Of a DNA stretch of 64,000 nt, positions 18,465-29,140 are shown in pieces. The notes beneath the pieces are model-generated. The model saw only the letters and a program-made list of their open reading frames with translations. It was not told the origin of the DNA and did not search any database. The stretch covers positions 1,240,001 to 1,304,000 of the forward strand of contig NZ_AP013042.1 in NCBI RefSeq assembly GCF_001547755.1. Reading direction: 5' to 3'. Both the position numbers and the translations under genes were made by a program. Each line of letters starts with the position of its first letter. Positions within the stretch are counted from its first letter, which is position 1. The stretch comes from an endosymbiont of Bathymodiolus septemdierum str. Myojin knoll (GTDB taxonomy: Bacteria; Pseudomonadota; Gammaproteobacteria; PS1; Pseudothioglobaceae).

Positions 18465-19476
18465 TATTTCTCTCCAGAAGCATGGCGTCGCCATACGAGA
18501 AAAATCGATATTTTCCTTTAATAGCATGTTGGTAGATTTCCATCATTCGTTCGCGTCCGATGAAAGCACTGACCAGCATTAAAAGTGAAGATTTTGGCAA
18601 ATGGAAATTTGTAATCATTGCATCCACCACTTGGAATTGATAGCCTGGGTAGATAAAAATATCCGTCTCTTCTTGTCTTTGTTTGAGTGCACCATGTCTA
18701 GCGGCAGATTCTAAGGAACGAACAGCTGTCGTGCCTACGGCAATGATGCGTCCGCCGTTGGCTTTGGCTTTGGTAATTTTATCAACAGTTTGTTGTGGCA
18801 ATTCATAATATTCGCTGTGCATATGGTGGTCTTCGATTTCATTGGTTTTAACGGGTTGAAAGGTGCCTGCGCCAACATGTAAAGTGACAAAAGCTGAATT
18901 AACGCCTTGGTTTTTTAAGCTGGTAAGTAATGCATCGTCGAAATGTAATCCTGCGGTAGGGGCGGCAACGGCACCCTCTTTTTGTGCAAAAACAGTTTGG
19001 TAGCGACTTAAATCTTGCGCATTGTCTGCACGCTCAATGTAGGGTGGCAATGGAATATGCCCGACTTTGTCCAATAAATTTAACAAGGAGTCGGTAGCGA
19101 ACTCAAGGGTGTAAAAGCCTTCACCTTTTTGTAAAATGGTTGCCTGAACTTGGTTTTCTAAGATGATATGACTGCCAACTTTTGGCGCTCTGCTGGCTTT
19201 AATCATTGCCAATGCTTGGCAGTCGCTGAGTAAACGCTCAATCATAATTTCAACTTTTCCGCCTGATTCTTTATGTCCGAATAGGCGGGCAGGAATGACT
19301 TTAGTATTGTTTAGCACCAATAAGTCCCCCTCTTTAATAAAATCTCCAATATTACTAAATATTGTATCTATAATGTTCAATTGTGGGATTAAAAGACGCG
19401 AACTTGTTCTATTTTCTGGCGGTGATTGTGCAATCAATGCCTTTGGTAAATCAAAATCAAAATCACTTAATTTCAT
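18454..19476 (-). CDS. queA: S-adenosylmethionine:tRNA ribosyltransferase-isomerase
   Basis: Makes epoxyqueuosine in tRNA from the preQ1-modified base. It begins KLSDFDFDLPKALIAQ-P, has LVLNNTKVIPARLFGHK (about residues 52-68), the GGKVEIMIER and TAGLHF motifs, and LHVGAGTFQPV, all QueA signatures. Length 340 is typical. tgt does not follow here, unlike E. coli. It overlaps the rnfG stop by 14 bases, so it is probably co-transcribed with rnf. Confidence 0.96.
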   Translation of the reverse strand: MKLSDFDFDLPKALIAQSPPENRTSSRLLIPQLNIIDTIFSNIGDFIKEGDLLVLNNTKVIPARLFGHKESGGKVEIMIERLLSDCQALAMIKASRAPKVGSHIILENQVQATILQKGEGFYTLEFATDSLLNLLDKVGHIPLPPYIERADNAQDLSRYQTVFAQKEGAVAAPTAGLHFDDALLTSLKNQGVNSAFVTLHVGAGTFQPVKTNEIEDHHMHSEYYELPQQTVDKITKAKANGGRIIAVGTTAVRSLESAARHGALKQRQEETDIFIYPGYQFQVVDAMITNFHLPKSSLLMLVSAFIGRERMMEIYQHAIKGKYRFFSYGDAMLLERNNDL

Positions 19477-20056
19477 GTTCAGAGAAATAAGTTAAGAGTT
19501 GATAAGTGGCAGTAACAATGGCTCTCGGGGTAATGGTGGCACCTGTAAAAGCATCAAACCTGCCACCATCGCGTTTGACTTTCCACTGGCTTGCAGTCGG
19601 ATTGCCTAAAGACAGCCCTTTGAATTGTTCAATCCAATTGGATTTTTTGGTTTCTATTTTATCGCCCAAACCTGGGGTTTCTTTGTGAGCAATGACACGG
19701 ACACCTAAAAGTTGGTTGTTGCTATCAATGCCTGTTAATAGGCGAATACTACCGCTATAACCGTTGGGGTAATTGTGCTCAACAAGGTAGGCAAATACTT
19801 GATTGTTGCGTTTGGCAGGGTAAATATTAATGGTTTGTTTACTGCCGTATAAGGTGATTTCTTTTGAAAATTTATCTTCTAAAATATTATTATCATAATT
19901 TTTAACTAACTCACCAAGGCGCTGAATAAGTAACTGTTCTTCATTGTGTTTAATGCGTTCTTTCATGGATTGTTGTGCCAATGATACAAAGAAAATACTA
20001 ATGGCGGTGAAAATAAACAGCAAAAAACCTGCTTTGATTATCGGTTGCGATTTCAT
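19463..20056 (-). CDS. rnfG: Ion-translocating oxidoreductase subunit G
   Basis: Periplasmic flavoprotein subunit of the Rnf complex, anchored by one N-terminal helix (residues 9-27). The FMN is bound covalently to Thr in the motif FTGATITPRA (about residues 168-177). Length 197. It overlaps rnfD by 4 bases. In most gammaproteobacteria rnfE follows rnfG; here queA follows instead. Confidence 0.93.
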   Translation of the reverse strand: MKSQPIIKAGFLLFIFTAISIFFVSLAQQSMKERIKHNEEQLLIQRLGELVKNYDNNILEDKFSKEITLYGSKQTINIYPAKRNNQVFAYLVEHNYPNGYSGSIRLLTGIDSNNQLLGVRVIAHKETPGLGDKIETKKSNWIEQFKGLSLGNPTASQWKVKRDGGRFDAFTGATITPRAIVTATYQLLTYFSEHEIK

Positions 20057-20997
20057 TTTCCAAATACCTTTGGCTGAGTGTAATAATCAATTAGCGGCAC
20101 GGCGATATTCATTAACAAAACAGCAAATGCAATGCCGTCTGGATAATTACCAAAAGTGCGAATAATCACAATTAGCATACCGATAAGGAAGCCATAAATA
20201 AGCCTCCCTTTTGGCGTAGTACAAGCAGATACGGGATCGGTGGCAATGAAGAAAGCACCCAACATTGTACCCCCAAGCATCAAGTGATTTTGGATGGGTA
20301 GGTAATGTTCGGTGTTGCCGAATGAAAGTAAAGAGGCGCTGACGACAATACCCAATAAAAATGCCGCTGGAATATGCCAAAAAATAACACGACGAACAAG
20401 CAAATAAAAACCACCTAATAAAAATCCTGCGTTAATATAGGCTTGCGCCGTTGAATGCAGACTTAATTCGCTGATGGTTTTACCCAGTCCTAATTGCGTT
20501 TTTACCTCATCTAATCGGGTTGCACCGCTGAGCGCATCTACAGAATTAAGGTTGAAAATTACATCCAAAGTTTGCGTAAAGGTGACAAAATCGCCAGCCC
20601 AAGTAGTCATTTGTAGCGGGTATGAAATCAATAAAAAAGCGTAGCCTAACATTGCAGGATTAAAAGGATTATTGCCCAAACCACCGTAAAGTTGCTTGCC
20701 AAAAATAATGGCAAAACTCACGCCAACAACGACAATCCACCATGGTGCAATGCTCGGAATTGAGATGGCTAACAAGATACCTGTGAGCGCTGCGGAACCA
20801 TCGCCAATGGCAGGTGCAACTGGTAGTTTTCTGATTTTCAAAAACGCAGCCTCTACGGCAACTGCAGTGGTGACGGCTAAGATAATTTGCAGTATTACAC
20901 CCCAACCAAAAAAGTAATAAGAGGCGGCAACGCCCAAGGCAAGCGCATAAATCACTTGCCGCATCATTTGTGAAGTTGAATTAAGTATCGCTATCAT
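20053..20997 (-). CDS. rnfD: Ion-translocating oxidoreductase subunit D
   Basis: Multi-helix membrane subunit of Rnf (NqrB-like), with about eight or more hydrophobic helices. The segment ATDPVSACTTPKGRLIYG near residue 257 contains the flavin attachment Thr region, and GNNPFNPAMLGYAFLL is a conserved family signature. Length 314, slightly short of E. coli RsxD (352). It overlaps rnfC by 17 bases and rnfG by 4. Confidence 0.94.
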   Translation of the reverse strand: MIAILNSTSQMMRQVIYALALGVAASYYFFGWGVILQIILAVTTAVAVEAAFLKIRKLPVAPAIGDGSAALTGILLAISIPSIAPWWIVVVGVSFAIIFGKQLYGGLGNNPFNPAMLGYAFLLISYPLQMTTWAGDFVTFTQTLDVIFNLNSVDALSGATRLDEVKTQLGLGKTISELSLHSTAQAYINAGFLLGGFYLLVRRVIFWHIPAAFLLGIVVSASLLSFGNTEHYLPIQNHLMLGGTMLGAFFIATDPVSACTTPKGRLIYGFLIGMLIVIIRTFGNYPDGIAFAVLLMNIAVPLIDYYTQPKVFGK

Positions 20998-22471
20998 TTT
21001 TCTTTTTAACCCTTGCCATTGCTTGTACTATTTTATCTTTTTGAATCTTGTCGCCCGCCATTTTTTTCTTTAATTCTGCTTTCTTTCTCTCCATCATCTC
21101 AGCGCGTTCGATTTTATTGCGTTCTAAGCGATATTCTCGATACTCAAATCGCTTGCGAGCCTTATCAATCTTTTGTTTTTCTTGTGTTTCTTTGCGGTGC
21201 AACGCCTTGGCAAAGGAAAAATACTCTGCTAATGGAATATGACTCGGACATACCACATCGCAACAGCGACACTCAATGCAACTGCTTAAATTATAACGCA
21301 TTGCTTTCTCGGTATTTTCACTTTTTGCGTACCAATACAACTGTTGTGGTAATAAATCCACTGGGCAAACTTGATTACATTGCCCGCAACGAATACATTC
21401 TTGTACACTCGGTTTTGGCTTAACATTGTTGACAAAAATACAATTAGTAATCTTACAAATTGGCACGGCCAACGACGCCACATCAACCCCCATCATCATA
21501 CCGCCCATACGCACTTCATGGGGCTGATTATTCGGCTTTGCCAACGCCACAATATGTTCAAATGATGCACCCAAACGCACTTCAAAATTATTCGGTATCA
21601 CTGCGTCTCCCGTTACCGTTACTACGCGTGAAACCAACGGTCTATCCTCTACTACTGCATCAAAAATGGCTTTAGCAGTCGATACATTTTGACAAACAAT
21701 ACCTTTATCAATAGCAAGCTTGTCTGCAGGGATTTCAATATCCAATAAAGTTTTAATCAATAATTTTTCTGCTCCCGATGTGTATTTAGTCGGAATTTGT
21801 CTAATGGTAATTCGCTCATTATGATTAAACATCAATAACGATTGATAAGCTTCTTGCTTGTCATCTTCAATGGCAATAATTACCTTCTGTGCACCACAAA
21901 TACGCAACAAAACTTCCACACCAAGAATGACTTCTCGTGCAAAATATTGCATCAATGCATCATCACACATAATCCCTGGTTCACATTCAGTTGCATTGAT
22001 AATCAGCGTCTGACAATCAATTGCTTTATCTAATTTTGAATGCGTTGGAAACCCCGCACCACCCAAACCTACAATACCTGATTGTTGCACACAATCAATC
22101 AAAATTTCACGCGAGCAATGCAAGAAATCGCCAATCCACTCATCCTTAATCCACTCATCCTTGCCATCTGATTCAATGGTAATACATTTTGATTTCAACC
22201 CCGATTTATGTGGAATAATTTGCTCGTCAATAGCCACCACTACGCCAGAAATAGAGGCGTGAATCGGGGTACAAAATTGGTCTGTCGTTTGTGCAATTAA
22301 TTGTCCTGTTAATACCAAATCACCGACCTCAACACAGGGTTCAGCCTGCTCGCCAATGCGTTGCTGTAAAGGTAGAACTACCTTATCAGGCAATGGTGCT
22401 TGAATAATTTCAACCTGTGCCACAGGGTGGGGGTTTTCAATCACAACACCATTATTAAAAGCGTTAAGCAT
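20981..22471 (-). CDS. rnfC: Ion-translocating oxidoreductase subunit C
   Basis: Peripheral NADH-side subunit of Rnf. It has the N-terminal barrel, the NADH/FMN-binding SLBB region with [15 protein letters not shown] (about residues 125-140), and two 4Fe-4S motifs, [14 protein letters not shown] and [17 protein letters not shown] basic charged helix of about 65 residues closes the protein, shorter than the Ala/Lys-rich tail of E. coli RsxC. Start taken at ATG 22471 ([12 protein letters not shown]); it overlaps the rnfB stop by 8 bases. Confidence 0.94.
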   Translation of the reverse strand: MLNAFNNGVVIENPHPVAQVEIIQAPLPDKVVLPLQQRIGEQAEPCVEVGDLVLTGQLIAQTTDQFCTPIHASISGVVVAIDEQIIPHKSGLKSKCITIESDGKDEWIKDEWIGDFLHCSREILIDCVQQSGIVGLGGAGFPTHSKLDKAIDCQTLIINATECEPGIMCDDALMQYFAREVILGVEVLLRICGAQKVIIAIEDDKQEAYQSLLMFNHNERITIRQIPTKYTSGAEKLLIKTLLDIEIPADKLAIDKGIVCQNVSTAKAIFDAVVEDRPLVSRVVTVTGDAVIPNNFEVRLGASFEHIVALAKPNNQPHEVRMGGMMMGVDVASLAVPICKITNCIFVNNVKPKPSVQECIRCGQCNQVCPVDLLPQQLYWYAKSENTEKAMRYNLSSCIECRCCDVVCPSHIPLAEYFSFAKALHRKETQEKQKIDKARKRFEYREYRLERNKIERAEMMERKKAELKKKMAGDKIQKDKIVQAMARVKKKNDSDT

Positions 22472-22997
22472 GTGCCATATTCCCCACAAAAGTCGTCAGC
22501 GTCGGTTGAATTTCTTTAACATAAATACAATCCACAGGGCAAACTGGAATACATAAATCACAGCCTGTGCATTCCTCTTCGATCACCGTTGTCATTACTT
22601 TAGACGCCCCGACAAACGCATCAACCGGGCAGGCCTGAATGCATAAAGTACAGCCGATGCATAATTTTTCATCAACGAACACCACATGGTCAGTGGTATT
22701 TTCGCCATGCGCTTCATTCAGCAATAAAGTTTCCACGCCCAATAATTCTGCCAAAGCGTCTGCGCCTTCTTGTCCACCTGGTGGACATTGATTGACTTCT
22801 GCTTCACCTTTTGCTAATGCCTCCGCATAAGGCTTGCAACCCGGAAAATCACATTGTCCGCATTGTGTCTGTGGCAAAATCGCATCAATTTGATCTACCA
22901 ATGGGTTGCCTTTAACCTTGAATTTAATCGCCGCGTAGCCTAAGACCAAACCTAATGCTAATGCCAGTAAAGAAAAAATGGAAATAGACGCTATCAT
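22464..22997 (-). CDS. rnfB: Ion-translocating oxidoreductase subunit B
   Basis: Ferredoxin-like subunit with one N-terminal membrane helix (residues 5-25). A four-Cys cluster, [16 protein letters not shown], follows, then two ferredoxin motifs, [16 protein letters not shown] and [16 protein letters not shown]. It passes electrons between the soluble pool and the membrane part of Rnf. Length 177, close to E. coli RsxB (192). Overlaps of 4 and 8 bases to its neighbours point to coupled translation. Confidence 0.95.
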   Translation of the reverse strand: MIASISIFSLLALALGLVLGYAAIKFKVKGNPLVDQIDAILPQTQCGQCDFPGCKPYAEALAKGEAEVNQCPPGGQEGADALAELLGVETLLLNEAHGENTTDHVVFVDEKLCIGCTLCIQACPVDAFVGASKVMTTVIEEECTGCDLCIPVCPVDCIYVKEIQPTLTTFVGNMAHA

Positions 22998-23569
22998 GCC
23001 AAACCGATAAAACCCATAAATGCCATAGACATAAGCCCTGCAGTAATCAGTGCAATTGGAACGCCTTTAAAAACTGTTGGTACATTCGCCCCATCAATGC
23101 GTTCACGAATGCTTGAAAATAAAACCAATACAAAAGAAAAACCAATGGCCGCACCAAATCCATACACTGCCGATGCTAAAAATCCATTGTCCTGATTGAC
23201 ATTTAATAACGCCACACCTAACACCGCACAATTTGTCGTAATTAATGGCAAAAATACACCTAAAGATTGATGTAAAACTGGTGAAGTTTTATTCACCACC
23301 AACTCAGTAAAGCCTACCACACCTGCAATCGTTACAATAAACGCCACTGTGCGTAAATATTCCATCTCAAAGGGAATTAAAATATAAGTATTAATTAAAT
23401 AACTGGTAACACTTGCCAAAGTTAGCACAAAAGTCGTGGCAAAGCCCATACCAATAGCTGTTTCTACCTTTTTGGACACCCCCATAAAAGGACATAAGCC
23501 CAAAAACTTTACCAAAACAAAGTTATTGACTAAAATCGTACTCACTAAAATTAAGATATATTCGTTCAT
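22994..23569 (-). CDS. rnfA: Ion-translocating oxidoreductase subunit A
   Basis: Six-helix membrane subunit of Rnf. It has [19 protein letters not shown] (residues 14-32) with the Cys ligand and a second inverted copy region, [12 protein letters not shown], typical of RnfA/NqrE. Length 191 as in E. coli RsxA (193). The ATG overlaps the stop of the upstream MazF-like toxin gene by 4 bases, so translation of rnfA may be coupled to the toxin gene. Confidence 0.96.
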   Translation of the reverse strand: MNEYILILVSTILVNNFVLVKFLGLCPFMGVSKKVETAIGMGFATTFVLTLASVTSYLINTYILIPFEMEYLRTVAFIVTIAGVVGFTELVVNKTSPVLHQSLGVFLPLITTNCAVLGVALLNVNQDNGFLASAVYGFGAAIGFSFVLVLFSSIRERIDGANVPTVFKGVPIALITAGLMSMAFMGFIGLA

Positions 23570-23895
23570 AATAAATCACACAAAGCCTGGCGAATATCCT
23601 CTAATTCGCTACTTGTTACACTGCCAATTTTATCGCCTACTCTGCTTTTAGATAAAGATCGAATTTCATAAATACAAGCATCTGAATCTTTTTCGAGTGC
23701 CTGTCTTTTGCTAATAAAATAGCGATACGGTTGATTATCTTCAATCACCAAACTTGAAAGTGGTACAACCACAACGGTCGCAAATATCGTTGAGTCTTGA
23801 TTATCGCTCAAAATAATGGCGGGTCTTAGTTTTCCAATTTCGTCCTTTTTTGCAGGATTGAAATTAACCAAACAGATGTCGCCCTTATTTAACAT
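23566..23895 (-). CDS. MazF/PemK-like toxin (type II toxin-antitoxin)
   Basis: 109-residue PemK/MazF-fold protein. It opens [20 protein letters not shown], then [12 protein letters not shown], the core MazF pattern that builds the RNA-binding groove, and has VVVVPLSS and the closing AICDLL-like helix. Known relatives cut mRNA at short sequences. I take the ATG at 23895, 1 base after the antitoxin stop, because homology begins there; ATGs at 23910 and 23925 inside the antitoxin gene are also possible. The stop overlaps the rnfA ATG, an unusual place for a toxin. Confidence 0.85.
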   Translation of the reverse strand: MLNKGDICLVNFNPAKKDEIGKLRPAIILSDNQDSTIFATVVVVPLSSLVIEDNQPYRYFISKRQALEKDSDACIYEIRSLSKSRVGDKIGSVTSSELEDIRQALCDLL

Positions 23896-23896
23896 T

Positions 23897-24148
23897 TTAC
23901 TCAATACCATCTCCTGCTGTGCCATCTCCTACAGGGTCAAGCATTTGAGCATTTGCTGCACGCTTAGCATTTTTTAGGCGTTTTTCTTGTTCTATTTTTT
24001 TCAAAAATTCTAAAAAATCTGCCTTAAATATATTTGGAACAAAGTAGCCAATTTCTTGTTTCTTTCTGCCGTTAATAATATTAATCACTTGATCGGTTTG
24101 AAAAAAATCAACCGACTTTCGCATATCTGCCATCGTTGCTTGAATCAT
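23897..24148 (-). CDS. Putative antitoxin of the MazF-like pair
   Basis: 83-residue protein directly upstream of the toxin on the same strand. It has no MazE-like AbrB motif that I can see. The middle (residues 11-60) is amphipathic with a short basic helix EQEKRLKNAKRAAN, and the C-terminus contains a small repeat, VGDGTAGDG, that comes from a duplicated 'ccatctcct' in the plus strand. Size, polarity and position fit an antitoxin. The Shine-Dalgarno AGGAAG lies before the ATG. The name rests on context, not on a family I recognise. Confidence 0.6.
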   Translation of the reverse strand: MIQATMADMRKSVDFFQTDQVINIINGRKKQEIGYFVPNIFKADFLEFLKKIEQEKRLKNAKRAANAQMLDPVGDGTAGDGIE

Positions 24149-24171
24149 TATATCTTCCTATTTTGTTGAAC

Positions 24172-24191
24172 CATTATGTAACATTATAATG
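24172..24191 (-). promoter_or_regulatory. Candidate toxin-antitoxin promoter with palindromic operator
   Basis: CATTATGTAACATTATAATG contains a perfect 10-bp palindrome, CATTATAATG (24182-24191), which includes TATAAT on the minus strand. It lies 34 bases before the antitoxin ATG. A palindrome over the -10 box is where self-repressing toxin-antitoxin operators usually sit. It would also drive the downstream rnf genes. Confidence 0.4.
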
Positions 24192-24202
24192 CAATATTAG
24201 CG

Positions 24203-24937
24203 TTACACAAATACTTTTAAAAGTCCAAACGAACTAATCAACAACAATGCCAGCCCAACCCAGCGTTTAAATAAAGCATCATTTTGAATGATTTTTTCGT
24301 GTAATTTTAGTCCGATGACATGCCCAATCGCTGCGATAGGAATCAGTCCTAACGATAATTGCCAATCAATCGTCACGCCCACTGCCACAAAGGTACTCAT
24401 CTTAATACTAACCAAAATAAACCACAGTACAAATAGTGTGTTACGCAAATATTGTTTAGCCACATAACGCATATAAACTGCGACAATCAATGGCGCACCT
24501 GTGAGCGAAGTGCCAGCGACATAACCACCAAGAATCAACAGCACTTTATCTGCCCATGAGCGATGTGAAGTGATTTTTTGATTAAAAATCCAAGTGATTG
24601 CGTAGAAAATAGTAATGCAATAGACGAAAATAATCATCACCTTATCAGGTAATGCTAACAATCCAAATACGCCAACTAAAGTCGGTGGAATAACCCACCA
24701 AAGGGAATATTTAAGGTATTTCCAGTCGACTTGTTTGAGTGATTTTGACAACGTTAATGATGAGAAAAACAACAAATGCAGTCCAATCACTGGCAGCCAA
24801 TAAAGGGGTGACCCGCCCAATAACAACATCAGTGGCAAGCCCAAAGCAGCGCCACCAAAGCCTAAACCTGTACGCACAAATCCCGCCCACATAAAAATTA
24901 AAGCGACTAAAAATAATTCTGTATTGGAGAAAATCAC
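24203..24937 (-). CDS. TauE/SafE-family membrane transporter
   Basis: 244 residues with about eight hydrophobic helices in two repeated halves, each opened by a glycine-rich signature: MWAGFVRTGLGFGGAALGLP and the second ILGGYVAGTSLTGAPLIV. This family exports sulfite, sulfoacetate or related organosulfur anions in known members. In a sulfur oxidiser sulfite export is a plausible role, but the substrate cannot be read from sequence. It lies 19 bases downstream of glmM on the same strand. Confidence 0.8.
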   Translation of the reverse strand: MIFSNTELFLVALIFMWAGFVRTGLGFGGAALGLPLMLLLGGSPLYWLPVIGLHLLFFSSLTLSKSLKQVDWKYLKYSLWWVIPPTLVGVFGLLALPDKVMIIFVYCITIFYAITWIFNQKITSHRSWADKVLLILGGYVAGTSLTGAPLIVAVYMRYVAKQYLRNTLFVLWFILVSIKMSTFVAVGVTIDWQLSLGLIPIAAIGHVIGLKLHEKIIQNDALFKRWVGLALLLISSFGLLKVFV

Positions 24938-24955
24938 ATCTTGAGACTGTTGAAC

Positions 24956-26284
24956 TTAACTCAATGTGACAGCTAAGGCTTCGGCACTTTTTTGAACCAG
25001 CGTTAAGTCCTTACCTTCCACCATTATCCGAATGAGTGGCTCGGTACCAGATGCACGAATTAACACTCTACCAGAATCACCTAAAGCACTTTCCACTGCA
25101 ATTTTCGCTTCTTTTAATGCTTGGTGCTCCGATAAATCAAGATGCCCTTTGACTTTAACATTGATTAATACTTGCGGATATTTTTGCACTTCAGATTTTA
25201 ACTTGTCCAGTGTTTTACCGCTGCTAATAATAATTTCTAGAACCTGCAGGGCGGCAATAATAGCATCCCCTGAGGTGGTTTGATTAAGGCAAATAATATG
25301 CCCAGAACCTTCGCCACCCAGAATAGAATCGTTATTTTGCATTTCCTCCATAACAAATCTATCGCCCACATCCGCTTCAATAAAGTTAATATCTAAAGTT
25401 TTATAACCATGACGCACACCAAGATTGGTCATTTTCGTCCCCACCACGGTATTGTTAACTAATCGATTTTGTACTTTCCAAGCTTTGGCAATAATGAAAA
25501 CCAATTCATCACCATCAATCAACTTACCTTGGCTATCCACCATCATTAAACGATCACCATCACCATCAAAAGCAATGCCTAAATCGGCTTTTTCCTCAAC
25601 CACAACCTGTTGTAAATTTTCGGTATCCGTCGCACCGCAATTCAGATTAATATTAAAGCCATCCGGCTGATTGTTGATAACTGTAATATTTGCACCCAAC
25701 TCAGAAAATACATTTTCGGCAATATGATAAGTTGCACCATTAGCACAGTCCACCACGATATTAAGACTGGACAAATCCATTTTTTTATCAAATGAGCGTT
25801 TACAAAAATCAATATAACGCCCCAAAGATTGCTCGTGACGAATAGCCTTTCCGATGTTTTCACTGCTGACACTAACCATCGGTTGACTCAGTCTCATTTC
25901 AATGTCTTTTTGGTCTTGGTCACTGAGTTTAAAACCTTTTTCGGAGAAAAATTTAACCCCATTATCTTGAAAATGATTGTGTGATGCGCTGATAACTACG
26001 CCCGCAGTAGCGCCATAAGTTTGTGTCAAATAAGCGATTGCAGGGGTTGGCATTGGACCCAAAAGACCGACATCCACACCTGCTGATAAAAACCCAGCTT
26101 CCAATGCAGACTCGAATAAATAACCTGAAACACGGGTATCTTTACCAATAACGACACTGGGGTTGTTATGATTTTGCGCCAAAACAGAGCCGACTGCCCA
26201 GCCTAGTTTTAAGAAAAAATCTGCCGTAATCGGCTCAACCCCAACTTCGCCTCGTATCCCATCTGTTCCAAAATAACTAGCCAT
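24956..26284 (-). CDS. glmM: Phosphoglucosamine mutase
   Basis: Interconverts glucosamine-6-P and glucosamine-1-P on the way to UDP-GlcNAc for peptidoglycan and LPS. It starts [12 protein letters not shown], has the phosphoserine loop [12 protein letters not shown] (about residues 99-110), the Mg site DGDGDR and the sugar-binding GEGSGH, and ends [15 protein letters not shown]. Length 442. Its ATG overlaps the end of folP by 8 bases. The order ftsH-folP-glmM is the common gammaproteobacterial one. Confidence 0.97.
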   Translation of the reverse strand: MASYFGTDGIRGEVGVEPITADFFLKLGWAVGSVLAQNHNNPSVVIGKDTRVSGYLFESALEAGFLSAGVDVGLLGPMPTPAIAYLTQTYGATAGVVISASHNHFQDNGVKFFSEKGFKLSDQDQKDIEMRLSQPMVSVSSENIGKAIRHEQSLGRYIDFCKRSFDKKMDLSSLNIVVDCANGATYHIAENVFSELGANITVINNQPDGFNINLNCGATDTENLQQVVVEEKADLGIAFDGDGDRLMMVDSQGKLIDGDELVFIIAKAWKVQNRLVNNTVVGTKMTNLGVRHGYKTLDINFIEADVGDRFVMEEMQNNDSILGGEGSGHIICLNQTTSGDAIIAALQVLEIIISSGKTLDKLKSEVQKYPQVLINVKVKGHLDLSEHQALKEAKIAVESALGDSGRVLIRASGTEPLIRIMVEGKDLTLVQKSAEALAVTLS

Positions 26285-27077
26285 TGTTAACCTTGTTTAA
26301 TATCGTTAATGCATCTTTAGTTTCCAGAACATCGTGCACACGCACAATATCTGCACCATTTTGAACCGCTATTATAGCCCCAGAAACACTGCCTATCATC
26401 CTTGATTCTATGCTTGCGTCATTGAGCATTTGTCCAATCATATTTTTGCGTGACAATCCCGCTAATACAGGCAGACCAAAAGATTTGAATTCATTAAAAC
26501 GACGCAGAATTTCTAAATTATGTTTGTAAGTTTTCCCAAAGCCAAATCCTGGGTCTAAAATCAACCTATTTTTATTGATACCAAAATCAACACAAACCTT
26601 TATTCTATCTGTAAAAAAGTCTTTAATATCCGCCACCACATCAAAATACTTAGGGTTGTTTTGCATACTACGAGGGCTACCTTGCATATGCATCAAACAA
26701 ACATCAACATCCAAAGCGGCAACCGCCTCCACAGCACCCTCCATACTCAATGCACACACATCATTAATCATACTTGCACCCGCCCGAACAGCCTGTGTCA
26801 TTAATTCTGGTTTTGAAGTGTCAATAGAAATCGGAATATCAGTGGTTTTAGCAAGCGCCTCAATCACAGGAATCACCCGATTAAACTCCTCTTCAAGGGA
26901 AACGGAATTTGCACCTGGGCGGGTTGATTCGCCACCGATATCAATAATATCAGCCCCTTGCTCAATCATCCGTTGCGCACGCTGAACAGCATTAGTAACA
27001 TTAAAATACTGACCACCATCAGAAAAAGAATCGGGTGTTACATTCAAAATGCCCATAATTTTAGGCTGGATAGCCAT
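26277..27077 (-). CDS. folP: Dihydropteroate synthase
   Basis: Condenses p-aminobenzoate with 6-hydroxymethyl-dihydropterin pyrophosphate in folate synthesis; the sulfonamide target. [14 protein letters not shown] (residues 9-22) and [11 protein letters not shown] (47-57) are the two signatures, and [10 protein letters not shown] follows later. Length 266. It is 7 bases after ftsH and overlaps glmM by 8. Confidence 0.97.
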   Translation of the reverse strand: MAIQPKIMGILNVTPDSFSDGGQYFNVTNAVQRAQRMIEQGADIIDIGGESTRPGANSVSLEEEFNRVIPVIEALAKTTDIPISIDTSKPELMTQAVRAGASMINDVCALSMEGAVEAVAALDVDVCLMHMQGSPRSMQNNPKYFDVVADIKDFFTDRIKVCVDFGINKNRLILDPGFGFGKTYKHNLEILRRFNEFKSFGLPVLAGLSRKNMIGQMLNDASIESRMIGSVSGAIIAVQNGADIVRVHDVLETKDALTILNKVNNG

Positions 27078-27084
27078 AATTTTT

Positions 27085-29004
27085 TTAGGCGACTTGCTCG
27101 TTTAATGGTGCTTCGTTAGTGTTATCATCTGTATCTTCAGTTGCATCTTCATCAAGCCCTTTGCCTAATTCAGTAGAAGCCACATCAGAATCTACAATTA
27201 CCGCTGCTTCACGCATTGGTACTCTTGACATTAAATCATCAATTTGGTCTTTATCAATGGTTTCAAACGCCATTAACGCTTTTGTCATCGCATGCAAAAT
27301 ATCAACATTGTCTTCCAAAATTTTAAGCGCAACCGCATAATTAGTATCAATAATTTCACGGATTTCAGCATCAATGACTTTAAAAGTATCTTCTGAGATG
27401 TGCTTATGTTTGGTCACCTGCTTACCCAAGAATACTTCACCCTCTTCTTCGCCGTACGCCAAGGGACCTAATTTATTAGACATACCCCATTGTTTAACCA
27501 TTTTATGTGCAATTTCTGTGGCGCGTTCAATATCATTGCTCGCCCCTGTCGTTACTGCATCGTCGCCATAAATCAAACCTTCGGCAATACGACCACCAAA
27601 TAATGCTGCTATTTGAGAGTTTAATTTGCGTTTAGAAATACTGTAACTGTCTTTTTCTGGCAAGAACATTGTCACGCCCAACGCACGACCTCTTGGGATA
27701 ATGCTAACCTTATAAACAGGGTCATGCTCAGGTACCAAACGACCTACAATCGCATGTCCTGCTTCGTGATAAGCCGTCATTTCCTTCTCAGATTCATCCA
27801 TAGCCATCGACTTTCGTTCAGCGCCCATCATAATCTTATCTTTGGCTTTTTCAAGCTCATTCATACCTACTAAATCTTTACCTTTACCTGCTGTAATCAG
27901 CGCTGCTTCATTGCATAAATTTGCCAAATCTGCACCTGAAAACCCTGGTGTACCTTTAGCAATATCAACAGATTTCACATTTTTCGCAATCGGCAGTTTG
28001 TTCATATGCACTTTTAAAATCGCATCACGACCATTAATATCTGGCAGACCAACCACCACTTGACGATCAAAACGACCTGGTCTCAATAGCGCAGGGTCTA
28101 AAACATCTGGGCGGTTAGTCGCCGCAATCACAATAATACCTTCTGAACCTTCAAAGCCATCCATTTCCACCAACATTTGGTTTAGTGTTTGCTCTCTCTC
28201 ATCATGACCACCGCCCATGCCCGCACCTCGTTGGCGACCAACTGCATCAATTTCATCAATAAATATAATACACGGTGCGCTTTTCTTCGCTTGTTGAAAC
28301 ATATCGCGCACACGAGAAGCGCCAACGCCGACAAACATTTCTACAAAATCAGAGCCTGAAATAAAGAAAAATGGCACTTCTGCTTCACCTGCAATGGCTT
28401 TAGCCAATAAGGTTTTACCTGTACCTGGTGGTCCAACCAATAAAACACCTTTAGGAATTTTACCGCCCACCCTGGTAAATTTACTCGGATCAGATAAGAA
28501 ATCCACCAATTCTTTAACATCTTCTTTAGCTTCTTCCACGCCAGCAACATCTTTAAAGGTCACATTCGACTCATCCTTGGGAATTAATCTTGCTTTAGAT
28601 TTACCAAAACTCATCGGATTTTTACCACCCATCGTACCGCCAGCACCTTTCATTGTGTAAAGAATAACTCCGATTAATAATAAAATCGGCGCCAAAGAAA
28701 TGATTAATTGTTTAAAAAAACCTTCTTTTTCTGGGGGCTTTGCCACCACATTCACACCATTATTAAGTAAATCTCCCATCAAGCCTAAATCTCCAGGACT
28801 GTAAGTAGTAAACTGTTTGCCACCAACACCCGTACCTGAAATACTACTGCCAGCAATCGTTACATTAGAAACATCGCCCTGCTTAACGCTTTGAATAAAC
28901 TCAGAATAAGTGATGTTGTTGCTCTTTCCACCCGTCTGAAACTGACTAAAAAGTGAACTTGCAACAATGCCCAAAACCAACCAAAATAATAAATTTTTAA
29001 ACAT
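27085..29004 (-). CDS. ftsH: ATP-dependent zinc metalloprotease FtsH
   Basis: Membrane-bound AAA+ protease that degrades sigma-32, LpxC and damaged membrane proteins in E. coli. Two N-terminal helices (residues 4-20 and about 100-117) flank a periplasmic domain. The AAA module has VGPPGTGKT (about 193-201), IFIDEIDA and the second region of homology [19 protein letters not shown]. The zinc site is HEAGH (about residue 416). The C-terminal tail is acidic. Length 639 matches E. coli (644). rlmE usually precedes it but is not here; lptE is divergent. Confidence 0.98.
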   Translation of the reverse strand: MFKNLLFWLVLGIVASSLFSQFQTGGKSNNITYSEFIQSVKQGDVSNVTIAGSSISGTGVGGKQFTTYSPGDLGLMGDLLNNGVNVVAKPPEKEGFFKQLIISLAPILLLIGVILYTMKGAGGTMGGKNPMSFGKSKARLIPKDESNVTFKDVAGVEEAKEDVKELVDFLSDPSKFTRVGGKIPKGVLLVGPPGTGKTLLAKAIAGEAEVPFFFISGSDFVEMFVGVGASRVRDMFQQAKKSAPCIIFIDEIDAVGRQRGAGMGGGHDEREQTLNQMLVEMDGFEGSEGIIVIAATNRPDVLDPALLRPGRFDRQVVVGLPDINGRDAILKVHMNKLPIAKNVKSVDIAKGTPGFSGADLANLCNEAALITAGKGKDLVGMNELEKAKDKIMMGAERKSMAMDESEKEMTAYHEAGHAIVGRLVPEHDPVYKVSIIPRGRALGVTMFLPEKDSYSISKRKLNSQIAALFGGRIAEGLIYGDDAVTTGASNDIERATEIAHKMVKQWGMSNKLGPLAYGEEEGEVFLGKQVTKHKHISEDTFKVIDAEIREIIDTNYAVALKILEDNVDILHAMTKALMAFETIDKDQIDDLMSRVPMREAAVIVDSDVASTELGKGLDEDATEDTDDNTNEAPLNEQVA

Positions 29005-29080
29005 AAAAAAATCAATAGAAAATAAGAAATAAAATATACCCTAAATACGCCCGAGATAAAGTAGGTTTTTTCAAGGTTTA

Positions 29081-29110
29081 TTACACAAATAAATTCAAAT
29101 TCTGTCATAA
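29081..29110 (+). promoter_or_regulatory. Candidate promoter for lptE-holA-proA
   Basis: TTACAC (29081-29086), an 18-base spacer, then CATAAT (29105-29110), 30 bases before the lptE ATG. Confidence 0.35.
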
Positions 29111-29140
29111 TTACTACTTTTACTTATTCAATACAAATCA

